Positions 27,641-35,937 of a stretch of DNA of 64,000 nucleotides are shown here, one piece after another. Both the position numbers and the translations under genes were made by a program. Position 1 is the first letter of the stretch. Every line of letters begins with the position of its first letter. The stretch is from Pseudomonas reidholzensis (GTDB taxonomy: Bacteria; Pseudomonadota; Gammaproteobacteria; Pseudomonadales; Pseudomonadaceae): contig NZ_UNOZ01000007.1 in assembly GCF_900536025.1 (NCBI RefSeq), forward strand, positions 1 through 64,000, written 5' to 3'. Under the pieces are notes generated by a model, which did not search any database, was not told the origin of the DNA, and saw only the letters and a list, made by a program, of their open reading frames with translations.

Positions 27641-28255
27641 TTAGCCAAGGCTGGCCGGGCGCACGTATTCCGGCATCAAACCGTTCGACCAGAACAGGAT
27701 CATCGACACCAGGATGGTCACCATCAGCAGCAGGCCCACGCCCCACACGCAGGTCGCGAACAACATCGCCTGCTCCTTGCGCAGGCGCAGGAAGGTCTGC
27801 AGCCCGCCGTACAGCAGCACCGTCGCATAGGCTGAGGCGACCCCCAGCGCGCAGACGGCCAGCCAGCGCATCGGTACCAGGCCCACGACGCCGGCGACGA
27901 ACCAGGGTGTGGCGCAATAGGCGGCAAAGCCGATGGACTGGCTAAGCGTGGGTTGCGCATCGAAGCCGCGCGACATCCAGCGAATCATCACCCCCATGAG
28001 CATGACCCCTGCCACCGTGGTCGCATACAGCAGGCCGGACAGTTGCGCTGCGCTGGCCAGGCTCAGGCGCACGCGTTCTTCCCCTGCCAGGCTCCAGCCG
28101 AACTGGGTGGTGCCGACGAACAGGCACAGCGCCGGGATCAACGCCATCGCCAGCAGGCGCGGCAGGTAGTGTTGTGGGTGGGCTTCTTCGGCATGGCGGA
28201 TATCCAGCCAGGCGTCGGCAGGGTGGATGAAAAGCTTGAGCAAGGGGCTGTTCAT
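27641..28255 (-). CDS. YIP1-family membrane protein
   Basis: 204 residues with five to six membrane helices (e.g. LLAMALIPALCLFVGTTQF, LLYATTVAGVMLMGVMI, TPWFVAGVVGLVPM, LFATCVWGVGLLLMVTILVSMILF). The opening PLLKLFIHPADAWLDIRH and the central ATPWFVAG are typical of bacterial Yip1-domain proteins. Function unknown. Convergent with the DUF1652 gene (34-bp gap), with a ggag ahead of the ATG. Confidence 0.85.
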   Translation of the reverse strand: MNSPLLKLFIHPADAWLDIRHAEEAHPQHYLPRLLAMALIPALCLFVGTTQFGWSLAGEERVRLSLASAAQLSGLLYATTVAGVMLMGVMIRWMSRGFDAQPTLSQSIGFAAYCATPWFVAGVVGLVPMRWLAVCALGVASAYATVLLYGGLQTFLRLRKEQAMLFATCVWGVGLLLMVTILVSMILFWSNGLMPEYVRPASLG

Positions 28256-28342
28256 GGCGTTCTCCTCGAGGCCGAAGGCCTCTTTTCAATGGAGAAGCGC
28301 GGTTGGCGGTGGGTTCAGCTTATTTCGCCGCCATCGATCGCT

Positions 28343-28630
28343 TCATTGCAGCTCGAGCAGCAGGTTGAGCCCGCCATCGCCGCAGGTGCCGTGGTCGCGG
28401 ACCACACCGCGATAACTGCGGCCATCCCAGGTAAACGCGACACTGTGGGCGCGCTCGAGCTTGGCCGGCAGCGGCGGGGACACGTGCAGGCGCAGTGCAG
28501 GGCAGCCGCGCAGCGTGATGGCAGCGAGCTGGACATGGCATTCGACGCGCTGGGCCACTGGCCCGAGAAACGTGTCGCGGACGAAATCCAGCTCGAGGCA
28601 GGCGCTGGACGCCTTGTAGCGGCTCTTCAT
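28343..28630 (-). CDS. Conserved hypothetical protein, 95 residues
   Basis: Small soluble protein with no signal or membrane helix. It reads as a beta-rich fold (CLELDFVRDTFLGPVAQRVE, VAFTWDGRSYRGVVRDHG) and carries five Cys. Start chosen at ATG 28630 (MKSRYKASS); an in-frame ATG at 28654 is also possible. Follows the same strand as the YIP1 gene, 87 bp upstream of it. Function not recognised. Confidence 0.6.
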   Translation of the reverse strand: MKSRYKASSACLELDFVRDTFLGPVAQRVECHVQLAAITLRGCPALRLHVSPPLPAKLERAHSVAFTWDGRSYRGVVRDHGTCGDGGLNLLLELQ

Positions 28631-28871
28631 GGCTGCTGGCGCAAACCTGCGCAATGCGGCGGGTCCATCGGCGGCTCCTGTTAAAGGGGGCGGATATCAC
28701 CTGTTTGAAGCTTGCCGATGGCCATTGTTCAAAAAATCGTTGCTGCGGCTAGCGTCTTGGCGTTGCGCCCACGCGGGCAGGCCTCTAGTCTCGGTGCCTC
28801 GTTGAACATGACCTGCGCTCAGTCTTCGATGCACGGGTCAATGCGCTGGTTTTCACGAGTGACGCGTGCCT

Positions 28872-30281
28872 ATGGATGCCACTACCAACAACAAACCTGG
28901 CTACACCTACCAGGCCGTCTACCGTTACCTGCTCGACCGTATCGAGGCAGCGCCTGGCGACGTGGAGCAGCGCTTGCCTTCGTTGCGCCAGCTTGCCCAG
29001 CGGTTGGGCGTCTCCGTATCGAGCACCAAGTACGCGTATTCGCTGCTCGAAGACCAAGGACGGGTGTATGCGCGCCCCAAGCTTGGCTATTTCACCCGCG
29101 TCAGCGCCCATTCTCCACCCGCAGAGCGCTTGTCGAGCTTGCTCGACACGGTGTTCGCCAGTGCTCGCCAGCCTGGCATGCTGGCCTTGAGCAGTGACGC
29201 CCCGGCGATGCTGCTGTCACTGGAGCAACCCTTGCTGATGATCGAGCGCGAGCTGGCGCGCCAATACCCGCGTTCCCCCACGCCGCTCTACCAGCCCTTT
29301 GGCGAACCCGAACTGCGCAGTGTGCTGGCCGACCGTTACACCCGCCCGGCGCAGCGTTACTGGCAGGCCGAGCATGTGTTCATCGGCGCGGACCTGCGCA
29401 GTGTGCTCGAGCTGTCGCTTCGCGCCCTTGGCCTGGAAGGCGAGGTGGCGTTGGTCGAGTCCCCTTGCAACTGGGCGGTGCTCAGGCAGCTGCAGGCCGC
29501 ACGCATGACCATCATCGAAATGCCCCTGGGCGAGGACGGCCGTTTCGACCTGCCACAGCTTCAGCAGGTGCTGAGCACCGCGCCCGTGCGTTTGGCGGTG
29601 CTGTCGTCGGCGACCAACGTGCCGCAGGGCGGTGTGATGCCGGCCGCTGACAAGCAGCAGATCTGCGCCTGGCTGGCTGAAGGTGATGTGTGGTTGTTCG
29701 AGAACGATGGCTACGGCGAGCTCTGTTTCGACGACTCGGTGCCGCGCTATCGTGACTATGCCGACCCTGATCGGCTGCTGGTGTTCGCGACGTTCGACAA
29801 GGTGATGGGCGCGGAAGCGCCGTATGGCTACCTGCTCTGCCAGCGGCACACCGAGCCGTTGCAGCGATTGTTTCTGGAGCGCGCCTTTCGCCTGTCGCCG
29901 ATCCGCCAGAAGGCCATCGCCAAGTTGTTCACCTCGCGGCGGGTCGAGCAGCATGTGCGCAAGCTGCGGGCCACATTGCACGCGCGTATGCAGCACCTGC
30001 AGGCGCTGCTGGAGGCCCATGGCCAGGGCTGCCTGCGCATCGTCGCGGCGCAGGGTGGGGCAGGGTTATGGCTGGAAGCGACCCGGCCGGTAGACATGCG
30101 CCGGGTCTTCGAGCGCCTGCTGGCCCAGCGCATCGTGATTGCCCCCGGGGAGATCTTCAGCCTGCGTGGCCTTTGGCGCAGCCACTTGCGTCTGAGCTAT
30201 ACGCTGGACTGGAGAAAGGACATCCCCCAGGCGTTGCAACAGTTGGTCAAGGCGATCCAGGCCGAAGCTCAAACCCCGTAA
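28872..30281 (+). CDS. MocR/PdxR-family regulator (GntR winged helix fused to aminotransferase-like domain)
   Basis: 469 residues. N-terminal GntR-type helix-turn-helix ~15-75 ([30 protein letters not shown]), linker, then a fold-type I PLP domain: [26 protein letters not shown], the Asp in [11 protein letters not shown] and the Schiff-base lysine K310 in [11 protein letters not shown]. MocR proteins sense PLP or an amino compound and usually control a neighbour. Here the neighbour is the convergent panB paralogue, overlapping by 13 bp, and the gene upstream is divergent. Start at ATG 28872 or the GTG two codons earlier; neither has a strong ribosome site. Confidence 0.88.
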   Translation: MDATTNNKPGYTYQAVYRYLLDRIEAAPGDVEQRLPSLRQLAQRLGVSVSSTKYAYSLLEDQGRVYARPKLGYFTRVSAHSPPAERLSSLLDTVFASARQPGMLALSSDAPAMLLSLEQPLLMIERELARQYPRSPTPLYQPFGEPELRSVLADRYTRPAQRYWQAEHVFIGADLRSVLELSLRALGLEGEVALVESPCNWAVLRQLQAARMTIIEMPLGEDGRFDLPQLQQVLSTAPVRLAVLSSATNVPQGGVMPAADKQQICAWLAEGDVWLFENDGYGELCFDDSVPRYRDYADPDRLLVFATFDKVMGAEAPYGYLLCQRHTEPLQRLFLERAFRLSPIRQKAIAKLFTSRRVEQHVRKLRATLHARMQHLQALLEAHGQGCLRIVAAQGGAGLWLEATRPVDMRRVFERLLAQRIVIAPGEIFSLRGLWRSHLRLSYTLDWRKDIPQALQQLVKAIQAEAQTP

Positions 30282-31084
30282 CAGTGGCGCATCTCGGGGA
30301 AGGTGCCATCGCGTACCTCCTCGCCAAAGCGTGCGCAGGCCTCGCTGATAACCTGTGCGACATCGGCATATTGCTTGACGAAGCGCGGCACGTGCTCCCC
30401 TCCAAGCCCCAGCACGTCCTCGGTGACCAGTATCTGGCCATCGCAGGCCGGCGAGGCGCCGATACCGATGGTGGGCTTGTCGGTGGCCTCGGTGATGGCC
30501 CGGGCCACCGGCTCGGCCACCCCTTCGAGCAACAGGCCAAAGGCGCCCGCCTGCAAGGTGGCGCGGGCATCGGCGCGCAGCGCAGCGCTGCTCTCGGCAC
30601 ACAGCCCTTGAGCCTTGTAGCCGCCCATGACATTGACGAATTGCGGCATCAGGCCGATATGCGCCATCACCGGTATACCCCGTGCAACGAGGAACTCCAC
30701 AGTACTGGCCAGCGCCTGGTTAGCCTCCAGCTTGACGGCGTCACAGCCGGTGAGCGCAAGCACCTGGGCGCAATTGCGAAACGCCTGCTCATGGGATTCC
30801 TGGTAGCTACCAAACGGCATGTCGGCAATCACGCAGGCCAGCCGCGTGCTGTCGACCACCGCGCGGGTATGGGCGATGGTCTCGTCCAGGCGCATGCCAA
30901 GGGTGGATGCCCGACCGTAGCCCACCATCGCGGTCGAGTCACCGACGAGAATGAAGTCGACCAAAGGGTCGATCACCCTGGCGATCGCGCTGGAGTACGC
31001 CGTCAGCGAAACGATCTTCTGCCGCCCCTTCATGGCCACCAACTGCGGTACCGTCAGTCGTCGGTTGCGGATGTGGGTACTCAT
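30269..31084 (-). CDS. panB: 3-methyl-2-oxobutanoate hydroxymethyltransferase (PanB) paralogue
   Basis: 271-residue TIM-barrel enzyme that transfers a hydroxymethyl group from methylene-tetrahydrofolate to 3-methyl-2-oxobutanoate in pantothenate synthesis. It retains IVSLTAYS, the metal-binding [38 protein letters not shown] and the catalytic Glu in GLLLEGV. It stands alone without panC or panD, unlike the usual pan operon, so it is likely a second copy with a special role. ATG 31084 has ttggag 7 bp before. The 3' end overlaps the MocR gene by 13 bp in convergent orientation. Confidence 0.88.
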   Translation of the reverse strand: MSTHIRNRRLTVPQLVAMKGRQKIVSLTAYSSAIARVIDPLVDFILVGDSTAMVGYGRASTLGMRLDETIAHTRAVVDSTRLACVIADMPFGSYQESHEQAFRNCAQVLALTGCDAVKLEANQALASTVEFLVARGIPVMAHIGLMPQFVNVMGGYKAQGLCAESSAALRADARATLQAGAFGLLLEGVAEPVARAITEATDKPTIGIGASPACDGQILVTEDVLGLGGEHVPRFVKQYADVAQVISEACARFGEEVRDGTFPEMRHCYGV

Positions 31085-31282
31085 GGGTGGCTCCAACGAG
31101 GTGAAGCGCCCAGCACGCCCTCCACATGACTATTCCCGAGCGCGCGTATCGAGCAGTTAACGTCTTCCATAATGCGTTCATCATCCAGGCAAAGAAGCCC
31201 TGATTATTAGACTTCCCGCCCAAAGCTCAATGCACAGATCCCCACCAAAAAGCGACCCAGATACGTAGAAAACTCGGCCCCC

Positions 31283-31308
31283 ATCGCGGGCAAGCCCGCT
31301 CCTACAGG
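31283..31308 (+). repeat. Single REP element
   Basis: atcgcgggcaagcccgctcctacagg matches the REP halves at 16.6 and 62.9 kb. Not paired with an inverted partner here. Confidence 0.7.
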
Positions 31309-31328
31309 CCGTCTATGCCCCCGCGCTC

Positions 31329-31417
31329 GATCTTGATCCGTCAGTTGATCCGCAGTTGATCCGTACTTGATCCAGATGTTGATCTGGCTGTTGATCTGGC
31401 TGGTGATCTTGATCTAC
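31329..31417 (+). repeat. Degenerate 11-12-bp tandem array built on TTGATCC/TTGATCT
   Basis: Nine GATC sites occur in 86 bp, starting at 31329, 31335, 31347, 31358, 31369, 31381, 31393, 31405 and 31411, i.e. spacing 6, 12, 11, 11, 12, 12, 12, 6. It ends six bases before the 250-bp repeat (copy A). A shorter array with spacing 6, 12, 12 sits at the same end of copy B (40293-40326). Confidence 0.8.
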
Positions 31418-31420
31418 TGC

Positions 31421-31670
31421 GACTTCAGGAGGCCGAACGGAGGTCTTGCGAAGCGAGGTGACGGCCATGGATGGCCGGCAAGCGCCGCGGGCCAGGAAGG
31501 CCCGTCCGGCGCGGTCCTCGCGGGAGCAAGACCGGAGTGAGGGAACCCGTAGCGCAGCGAAGGGCCGTATGTAGGAGCAAACGGTTTTTGGTTACTTTTT
31601 TCCAAGAAAAAAAGTGACCCGCCGTAAGGGCGGAAGGGGCCAGTGGCCGCCCCACATCAATCGGATAAGC
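31421..31670 (+). repeat. 250-bp interspersed repeat, copy A
   Basis: Starts gacttcaggaggccgaacgg and ends cggataagc. Nearly identical over 250 bp to copy C (40518-40767) and, inverted and more diverged, to copy B (40020-40288). It includes a hairpin of acttttttcc/gaaaaaaagt and a CCCGCC-gtaa-GGGCGG stem. Open frames crossing it (e.g. 31425-31682, minus) are by-products of the repeat, often annotated as hypothetical proteins in Pseudomonas. Confidence 0.85.
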
Positions 31671-31689
31671 TCGCGAACCCAACCCAACC

Positions 31690-32295
31690 TCAAGGCTGCC
31701 GCTCAGCCACCGCCCGCAAGGTCTTCAGCGTCACCACCGGCGCATCCACCACAAACCGATTAGCCAACCACCCCGGCACATCCCCCGCCGGATCAGCCTG
31801 CAGCTCATAGGTCACCTCAGTCTCCCGCTCCCCCAGCGGCCGCATGACCCACTGCCCCTGCAACCGCCTGACCCGAATCAACCCCGGCACCACCGCCAGC
31901 CTCCCCGGCTCGGCACTCAGATGACGCACCAGCGTGCCATCGCCCAGCCGCTCACTGCGCACCCTCAGCACCATGTCACGCGCCTGCGCAGGCCACGGCA
32001 GATCGGTAGTCAGGTACACCCAGGTACTGTCGCCCTCGACCTCCAGCAGCCGCATCTCGGCACACGCGTACAGCCATTTGCACGCCACCCGCAGGTTCTC
32101 CTGCAAGTCCACCAGCGTCCGCACGCTGGCCTTGATCCGAGTCACCCCACGAAACCGCTGGTACGCCGAACGCTCGACCCCGCTCAGGTAGACATCGATG
32201 CCGTCCTCCTTATGCGCCAGACGCCAGTCACCGTCCGCGCGCACGCTCAGCGGCAGCAGCAACAGCAAGGCAACCAGCAGGCGGGCAGGGGGCAT
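31690..32295 (-). CDS. START-domain protein, exported
   Basis: 201 residues: signal peptide ~1-20 (LLVALLLLLPLSVRA-DG), then one START/SRPBCC lipid-binding fold. GDWRLAHKEDGIDVYLSGV is followed by FRGVTRIKASVRTLVDLQENL, TWVYLTTDLPWPAQARDMVLRV and TEVTYELQADPAGDVPGWLANRF. The family binds hydrophobic ligands; the bacterial role is unknown. It ends 19 bp from copy A of the 250-bp repeat. No strong ribosome site before the ATG. Confidence 0.85.
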   Translation of the reverse strand: MPPARLLVALLLLLPLSVRADGDWRLAHKEDGIDVYLSGVERSAYQRFRGVTRIKASVRTLVDLQENLRVACKWLYACAEMRLLEVEGDSTWVYLTTDLPWPAQARDMVLRVRSERLGDGTLVRHLSAEPGRLAVVPGLIRVRRLQGQWVMRPLGERETEVTYELQADPAGDVPGWLANRFVVDAPVVTLKTLRAVAERQP

Positions 32296-32345
32296 GGGCA
32301 GGGTCGCTGAACGAGGAGATCAATCCAGTATGGCCAGAAACGCAA

Positions 32346-32366
32346 AGCCCGCCATCAAGGCGGGCT
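32346..32366 (-). terminator. Rho-independent terminator of the ureidoglycine aminohydrolase gene
   Basis: AGCCCGCC-atcaa-GGCGGGCT, an 8-bp perfect stem with a 5-base loop, followed on the minus strand by ttgcgtttc. It lies 20 bp after the stop at 32386. Confidence 0.75.
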
Positions 32367-32385
32367 CGCGAACATCAGCCTGGGC

Positions 32386-33222
32386 TCAACGCTTAGGGTT
32401 GAGGGTCAGGTGCACGTGGCGGTTGACGTCCTTGTACAGCAGGTAGCTGAACGGGCCCGGGCCGCCGGAGTAGCAAGCCTGTGGGCAGAACGCGCGCAGC
32501 CACATGAAGTCGCCGGCCTCGACCTCGACCCAGTCCTGGTTGAGGCGGTACACCGCCTTGCCTTCCAGCACATACAGGCCGTGTTCCATGACGTGGGTTT
32601 CAGCGAACGGGATCACGCCGCCCGGCTGGAAGGTGACGATGTTGACGTGCATGTCGTGGCGCATGTCGGCCATGTCGACGAAGCGGGTGGTCTTCCAGGC
32701 GCCGTCGGTGCCCGGCATCTCGATGACCTGAGCCTTGTCGCGGTGGGTGACGAACGATTGCGGCAGGTCCAGGCCTTCGACCTTCTGGTAGTGCTTGCGC
32801 AGCCAGTGGAAGGTGACGTTGGCCTGGCTGCGGTTGCGCAGGCTCCAGTCGGCGCCCGGGGCAATAAAGGCATAGCCGCCTGGGCTCAGGGTGTGGTTGT
32901 TGCCTTCCAGGGTGATGTCGAGTTCACCCTCGACCACGAACAGCACGGCTTCGGCGTTGGCGTCCATCTCAGGACGCTCGCTGCCGCCTTCCGGGGCGAC
33001 TTCGACGATGTACTGCGAGAAGGTCTCGGCGAAACCGGTCAGCGGGCGGGCGATGACCCACATGCGCATCTTGTCCCAGAACGGCAGGTGGCTGGTGACG
33101 ATGTCACGCATCACGCCCTTGGGGATGACGGCATAGGCTTCGGTGAACATGGCACGGTCAGTCAGCAGCTCGGTTTGAGCCGGGTGCCCACCGTGGGGGG
33201 CGAAGTAGGAATGATTCGACAT
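32386..33222 (-). CDS. allE: (S)-ureidoglycine aminohydrolase (AllE/YlbA)
   Basis: 278-residue bicupin that releases ammonia from (S)-ureidoglycine in allantoin breakdown. Cupin 1: FSQYIVEVAPEGGSERPE... VLFVVEGELDITLEGN and YAFIAPGADWSLRN. Cupin 2: FAETHVMEHGLYVLEGKAVYRLNQDWVEVEAGDFMWLRAFCPQ, with the Mn ligands in this second motif. Start ATG 33222; an ATG 105 bp upstream lacks conservation. None of the other allantoin genes are adjacent, but the pathway ends in urea in many bacteria, which the urease at 11-16 kb would use. Confidence 0.9.
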   Translation of the reverse strand: MSNHSYFAPHGGHPAQTELLTDRAMFTEAYAVIPKGVMRDIVTSHLPFWDKMRMWVIARPLTGFAETFSQYIVEVAPEGGSERPEMDANAEAVLFVVEGELDITLEGNNHTLSPGGYAFIAPGADWSLRNRSQANVTFHWLRKHYQKVEGLDLPQSFVTHRDKAQVIEMPGTDGAWKTTRFVDMADMRHDMHVNIVTFQPGGVIPFAETHVMEHGLYVLEGKAVYRLNQDWVEVEAGDFMWLRAFCPQACYSGGPGPFSYLLYKDVNRHVHLTLNPKR

Positions 33223-33355
33223 GGACAGTCTCGACTTGTTGTTCTCTCCCCGTGCCGGAAACCGCACCGGCCGGTGCGCCGCAGGGGATGCACGGACAGG
33301 ATAGGGTCCGTGCACGGCCATCCACAAATTAAATGTTGAAATACCCGGTATTTAC

Positions 33356-34729
33356 TTACTGAATGCGAACCTGGCGCCCGGCGTGCTGCTCGGGCAAGCG
33401 ATCGCCCTGGCCGAACAACTTGTGGCGCAAGGTGCCGTCCTCATAGGCCTGGGGATAGCGGCCACGCCGTTGCAGCTCGGGCACCAGCAGCTCGACGACG
33501 TTGCGCAGGTCGTCCGGTTGCACGGCGTAGGTCAGGTTGAAACCGTCGATGCCGGTCTGGTCGAGCCATACCTCCAACTGGTCGGCGATGTCACTCGCCG
33601 AGCCCACCAGTACCGGCCCACGCCCGCCCAGGCCGACGAACTCGGCGGCCTCGCGCACGCTCCAGCGACGGTTCGGGTCGGCGGCGGTAAAGGCTGCCAG
33701 CGCCGCGCGGCCGGCGTCGTTCTCGACGTATTCGATCGGCGCCTCCGGGTCGAGGCCGGCAAAGTCGATGCCGGTCCAGCCAGAGAGCAGGGCCAGCGCC
33801 GCGTCGAGGTCGGCATAGCGGCGGTATTCGGCAAACCGTGCTTCGGCCTCCTCGCTTGTGTCACCGACGATCAGCAGCGCCTGGGCGTAGATCAACACCT
33901 CGTCGCGGCCACGTCCGGCTGCCTCGCTGGCCTGGCGCACGCCGTCGGCATAGCGGCGCAGCACCGCAGGCGACGGGCCGCTGATGAACACGCACTCGGC
34001 GTGTTGCGCGGCAAACGCTTGGCCCCGCGCCGAGGCGCCGGCCTGGAACAGCACCGGGGTGCGCTGCGGTGACGGTTGGCACAGGTGCATGCCGGGCACC
34101 TGGAAGTGCTTGCCGGCATGCTTGATCGGGTGCACCCGCGACGGCTCGATGTAGCGCCCGCTGTCACGTTCGAGCAGCACCGCGTCGTCGTCCCAGCTTT
34201 TTTCCCAGAGCTTGTAGAGCACCTCGAGGTACTCGTCGGCCAGGTCATAACGCTGGTCGTGGCCGAGCTGGTGGTCCAGGCCGAGGTTGCGCGCGGCGCT
34301 GTCCAGGTAGCCGGTGACGATGTTCCAGCCGACCCGCCCGTTGCTCAGGTGGTCGAGGGTCGACATGCGCCGGGCGAACGGATACGGGTGTTCATAGGTG
34401 AGTGAAAAGGTCACGCCAAAGCCCAGGTGCTCGGTTACCCCGGCCATCGCCGGGACCAGCAGCAGCGGGTCGTTGACCGGCACCTGCACGCCGCCGCGCA
34501 GGGCTGCGTCAGGGCCGCCCTGGTAGACGTCGTAGATGCCCAGCACGTCGGCGATGAACAGGGCGTCGAACAGGCCGCGTTCGAGCAGGCGCGCCAGGTC
34601 GGTCCAGTAGTCCAGGCGATTGAACGCCACGCTGGTGTTGCGCGGGTGGCGCCAGAGGCCGGGGGACTGGTGGCTGGCGGCGTTCATGCTGAAGGCGTTG
34701 AAGCGGATCGGGCGCGGCATGCGGGGCAT
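33356..34729 (-). CDS. FMN-dependent monooxygenase, NtaA/SnaA/DszA family (second copy)
   Basis: 457-residue luciferase-like monooxygenase. RPIRFNAFSMNAASHQSPGLW, then LFDALFIADVLGIYDVY, LDHLSNGRVGWNIVTGYLDSAARNLGLDHQLGHDQRYD and PVLFQAGASARGQAFAAQHAECVFI carry the family signature. It is quite different from the enzyme at 24793, so substrates probably differ. It needs an external FMN reductase. It lies 20 bp downstream of a sulfonate-type binding protein gene on the same strand, which implies a joint operon for uptake and oxygenation of an organosulfur (or similar) compound. Confidence 0.9.
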   Translation of the reverse strand: MPRMPRPIRFNAFSMNAASHQSPGLWRHPRNTSVAFNRLDYWTDLARLLERGLFDALFIADVLGIYDVYQGGPDAALRGGVQVPVNDPLLLVPAMAGVTEHLGFGVTFSLTYEHPYPFARRMSTLDHLSNGRVGWNIVTGYLDSAARNLGLDHQLGHDQRYDLADEYLEVLYKLWEKSWDDDAVLLERDSGRYIEPSRVHPIKHAGKHFQVPGMHLCQPSPQRTPVLFQAGASARGQAFAAQHAECVFISGPSPAVLRRYADGVRQASEAAGRGRDEVLIYAQALLIVGDTSEEAEARFAEYRRYADLDAALALLSGWTGIDFAGLDPEAPIEYVENDAGRAALAAFTAADPNRRWSVREAAEFVGLGGRGPVLVGSASDIADQLEVWLDQTGIDGFNLTYAVQPDDLRNVVELLVPELQRRGRYPQAYEDGTLRHKLFGQGDRLPEQHAGRQVRIQ

Positions 34730-34749
34730 CCTTGGGCTCAGGGCGTGGG

Positions 34750-35730
34750 TCAGGGCAGCACGGCGGTCGGGTAGACGGCGTCAGCCACGCTGAGCTTGTG
34801 CGGGATCAGCCCAAGGCCCTGGAAGGTGTCGGCCAGCTTCTGCTGCTCGGCGACGATCTGCGGGGTGATGGCCACGGCGTTGTAGTTGCGGCGTTCGCTG
34901 GCCACTTCCAGCACGCTGGCGTTGATGCCCAGTTGCGGCGCGAGCAGGCTGGCCACTTCGGCCGGCTTCGCGTTGGCCCACTGGCTGACCTTGGACAGCT
35001 CGCTGAAGAAGGTCTTGAGCCACTCGCGGTGCTGGTCGGCAAAGCTGGCGGTAGAGAGGTAGAAGGTGCGGTTGTTGGTCAGGCCGCTGCCATCGCGCAG
35101 GTTTTTCAGGCCTGGCTGGGCTTCGGCGGCGGCGAGGAACGGGTCCCACAGGGTCGAGGCCTGGACGCTGCCCGACTGCAGTGCGGCCACCGCGTCGGCG
35201 GCATTGTTGACGTAGGCGGGGGTGATGTCCTGATAGCTCAGGCCGGCTTGCTGCAGCGCCACGGCCAGCAGGTACTGGGCGTTCCAGCCACGTCCGGTGG
35301 CGACGCGCTTGCCCTTGAGGTCCTGCACGCTGGCGATGTGGTCCTGCTCGCGCACCACCAGGCCGATGCCGCGTGGGTAGGGTTGTTCGGCGGCCAGGTA
35401 GACCACCGGCTTGCCGGCGGCCTGGGCGAACACCGACGGCGCGTCGGCGGCGTGGCCGAGGTCGATGGCGCCGGTGCTCAGGGCTTCGAGCAACTGCGGG
35501 CCGGCGGCAAACTCGTGCCAGCTGACTTTCACCCCTTGCTGGGCGAGGGCTTTCTCCAGCGCGCCGCTGCCCTTGAGGATGTTCACACTGTTGAACTTCT
35601 GGTAACCGATGCGCAGGGTCTTGGCATCCTCGGCAATGGCGTTCGACCACGGCAGCAGGGCGCTGGCAACGCTGGCCAGGAGGCCGCCGAGGAGCAGGCG
35701 ACGAAGGGGGGAGAAGGCACGTTTAGGCAC
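34750..35730 (-). CDS. Aliphatic sulfonate-type ABC substrate-binding protein (second copy)
   Basis: 326-residue SsuA-family periplasmic protein. Signal peptide ~1-33 (RRLLLGGLLASVASALLPWSNAIA-ED, with an RR near its start), mature start KTLRIGYQKFNSVNILKGSGALEKAL. LSTGAIDLGHAADAPSVFAQAAGKPV and LKGKRVATGRGWNAQYLLAVAL match SsuA more closely than the copy at 23784. GTG start at 35730, ggag upstream. No permease or ATPase gene is present; it may dock on the SsuBC or another complex. Confidence 0.9.
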   Translation of the reverse strand: MPKRAFSPLRRLLLGGLLASVASALLPWSNAIAEDAKTLRIGYQKFNSVNILKGSGALEKALAQQGVKVSWHEFAAGPQLLEALSTGAIDLGHAADAPSVFAQAAGKPVVYLAAEQPYPRGIGLVVREQDHIASVQDLKGKRVATGRGWNAQYLLAVALQQAGLSYQDITPAYVNNAADAVAALQSGSVQASTLWDPFLAAAEAQPGLKNLRDGSGLTNNRTFYLSTASFADQHREWLKTFFSELSKVSQWANAKPAEVASLLAPQLGINASVLEVASERRNYNAVAITPQIVAEQQKLADTFQGLGLIPHKLSVADAVYPTAVLP

Positions 35731-35937
35731 GGGGAGCGCTCCTGGAGCAGGACTGGAATGGTGGGATCCAGCGTAAGGAGATGGCGCAGTGCTTTCAATT
35801 TTTTAATTCCATTTGGTTAGAATGTTTTGTTCTTTTTATATCCTTTTGTGTGATTGCCGCGTGATGGCCGACAGCCATCCACGACATTTTTTTCACATCC
35901 TCTTGCTAGGATCGCCGCCACTCAGAGGAGTCATTGG
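35731..35937. promoter_or_regulatory. AT-rich divergent promoter region
   Basis: 207 bp between the binding-protein operon (minus) and the beta-propeller gene (plus). The stretch ~35790-35850 (ttcaattttttaattcc, gaatgttttgttctttttat) is strikingly AT-rich against a high-GC background, like the other sulfur-gene control region at 23.4-23.8 kb. No single convincing -35/-10 can be fixed. Confidence 0.45.

Larger units (their letters stand above)
31085..31420. other. Gene-free stretch: panB promoter side, one REP and a GATC array
   Basis: Contains a single REP (atcgcgggcaagcccgctcctacagg, 31283-31308) and then the GATC tandem array leading into the 250-bp repeat. No open frame with coding character is seen. 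The first ~120 bp, next to panB, must hold its promoter; I see no confident -35/-10. Confidence 0.6.

Noticed and set aside
31329..31417. CRISPR array
   Set aside because: The units are 11-12 bp, degenerate and lack spacers; no cas genes are in the window. It is a simple tandem repeat.
31425..31682. Small open frame of 85 codons in copy A of the 250-bp repeat (and its counterparts at 40522-40752 and 39980-40282)
   Set aside because: They recur because the DNA repeat recurs. They lack ribosome sites, use Arg/Ser/Pro-rich composition and have different start points in each copy.
24793..34729. The two flavin monooxygenases as a recent duplication
   Set aside because: Only family motifs are shared; termini, loops and lengths (436 and 457) differ widely, so they are separate lineages.
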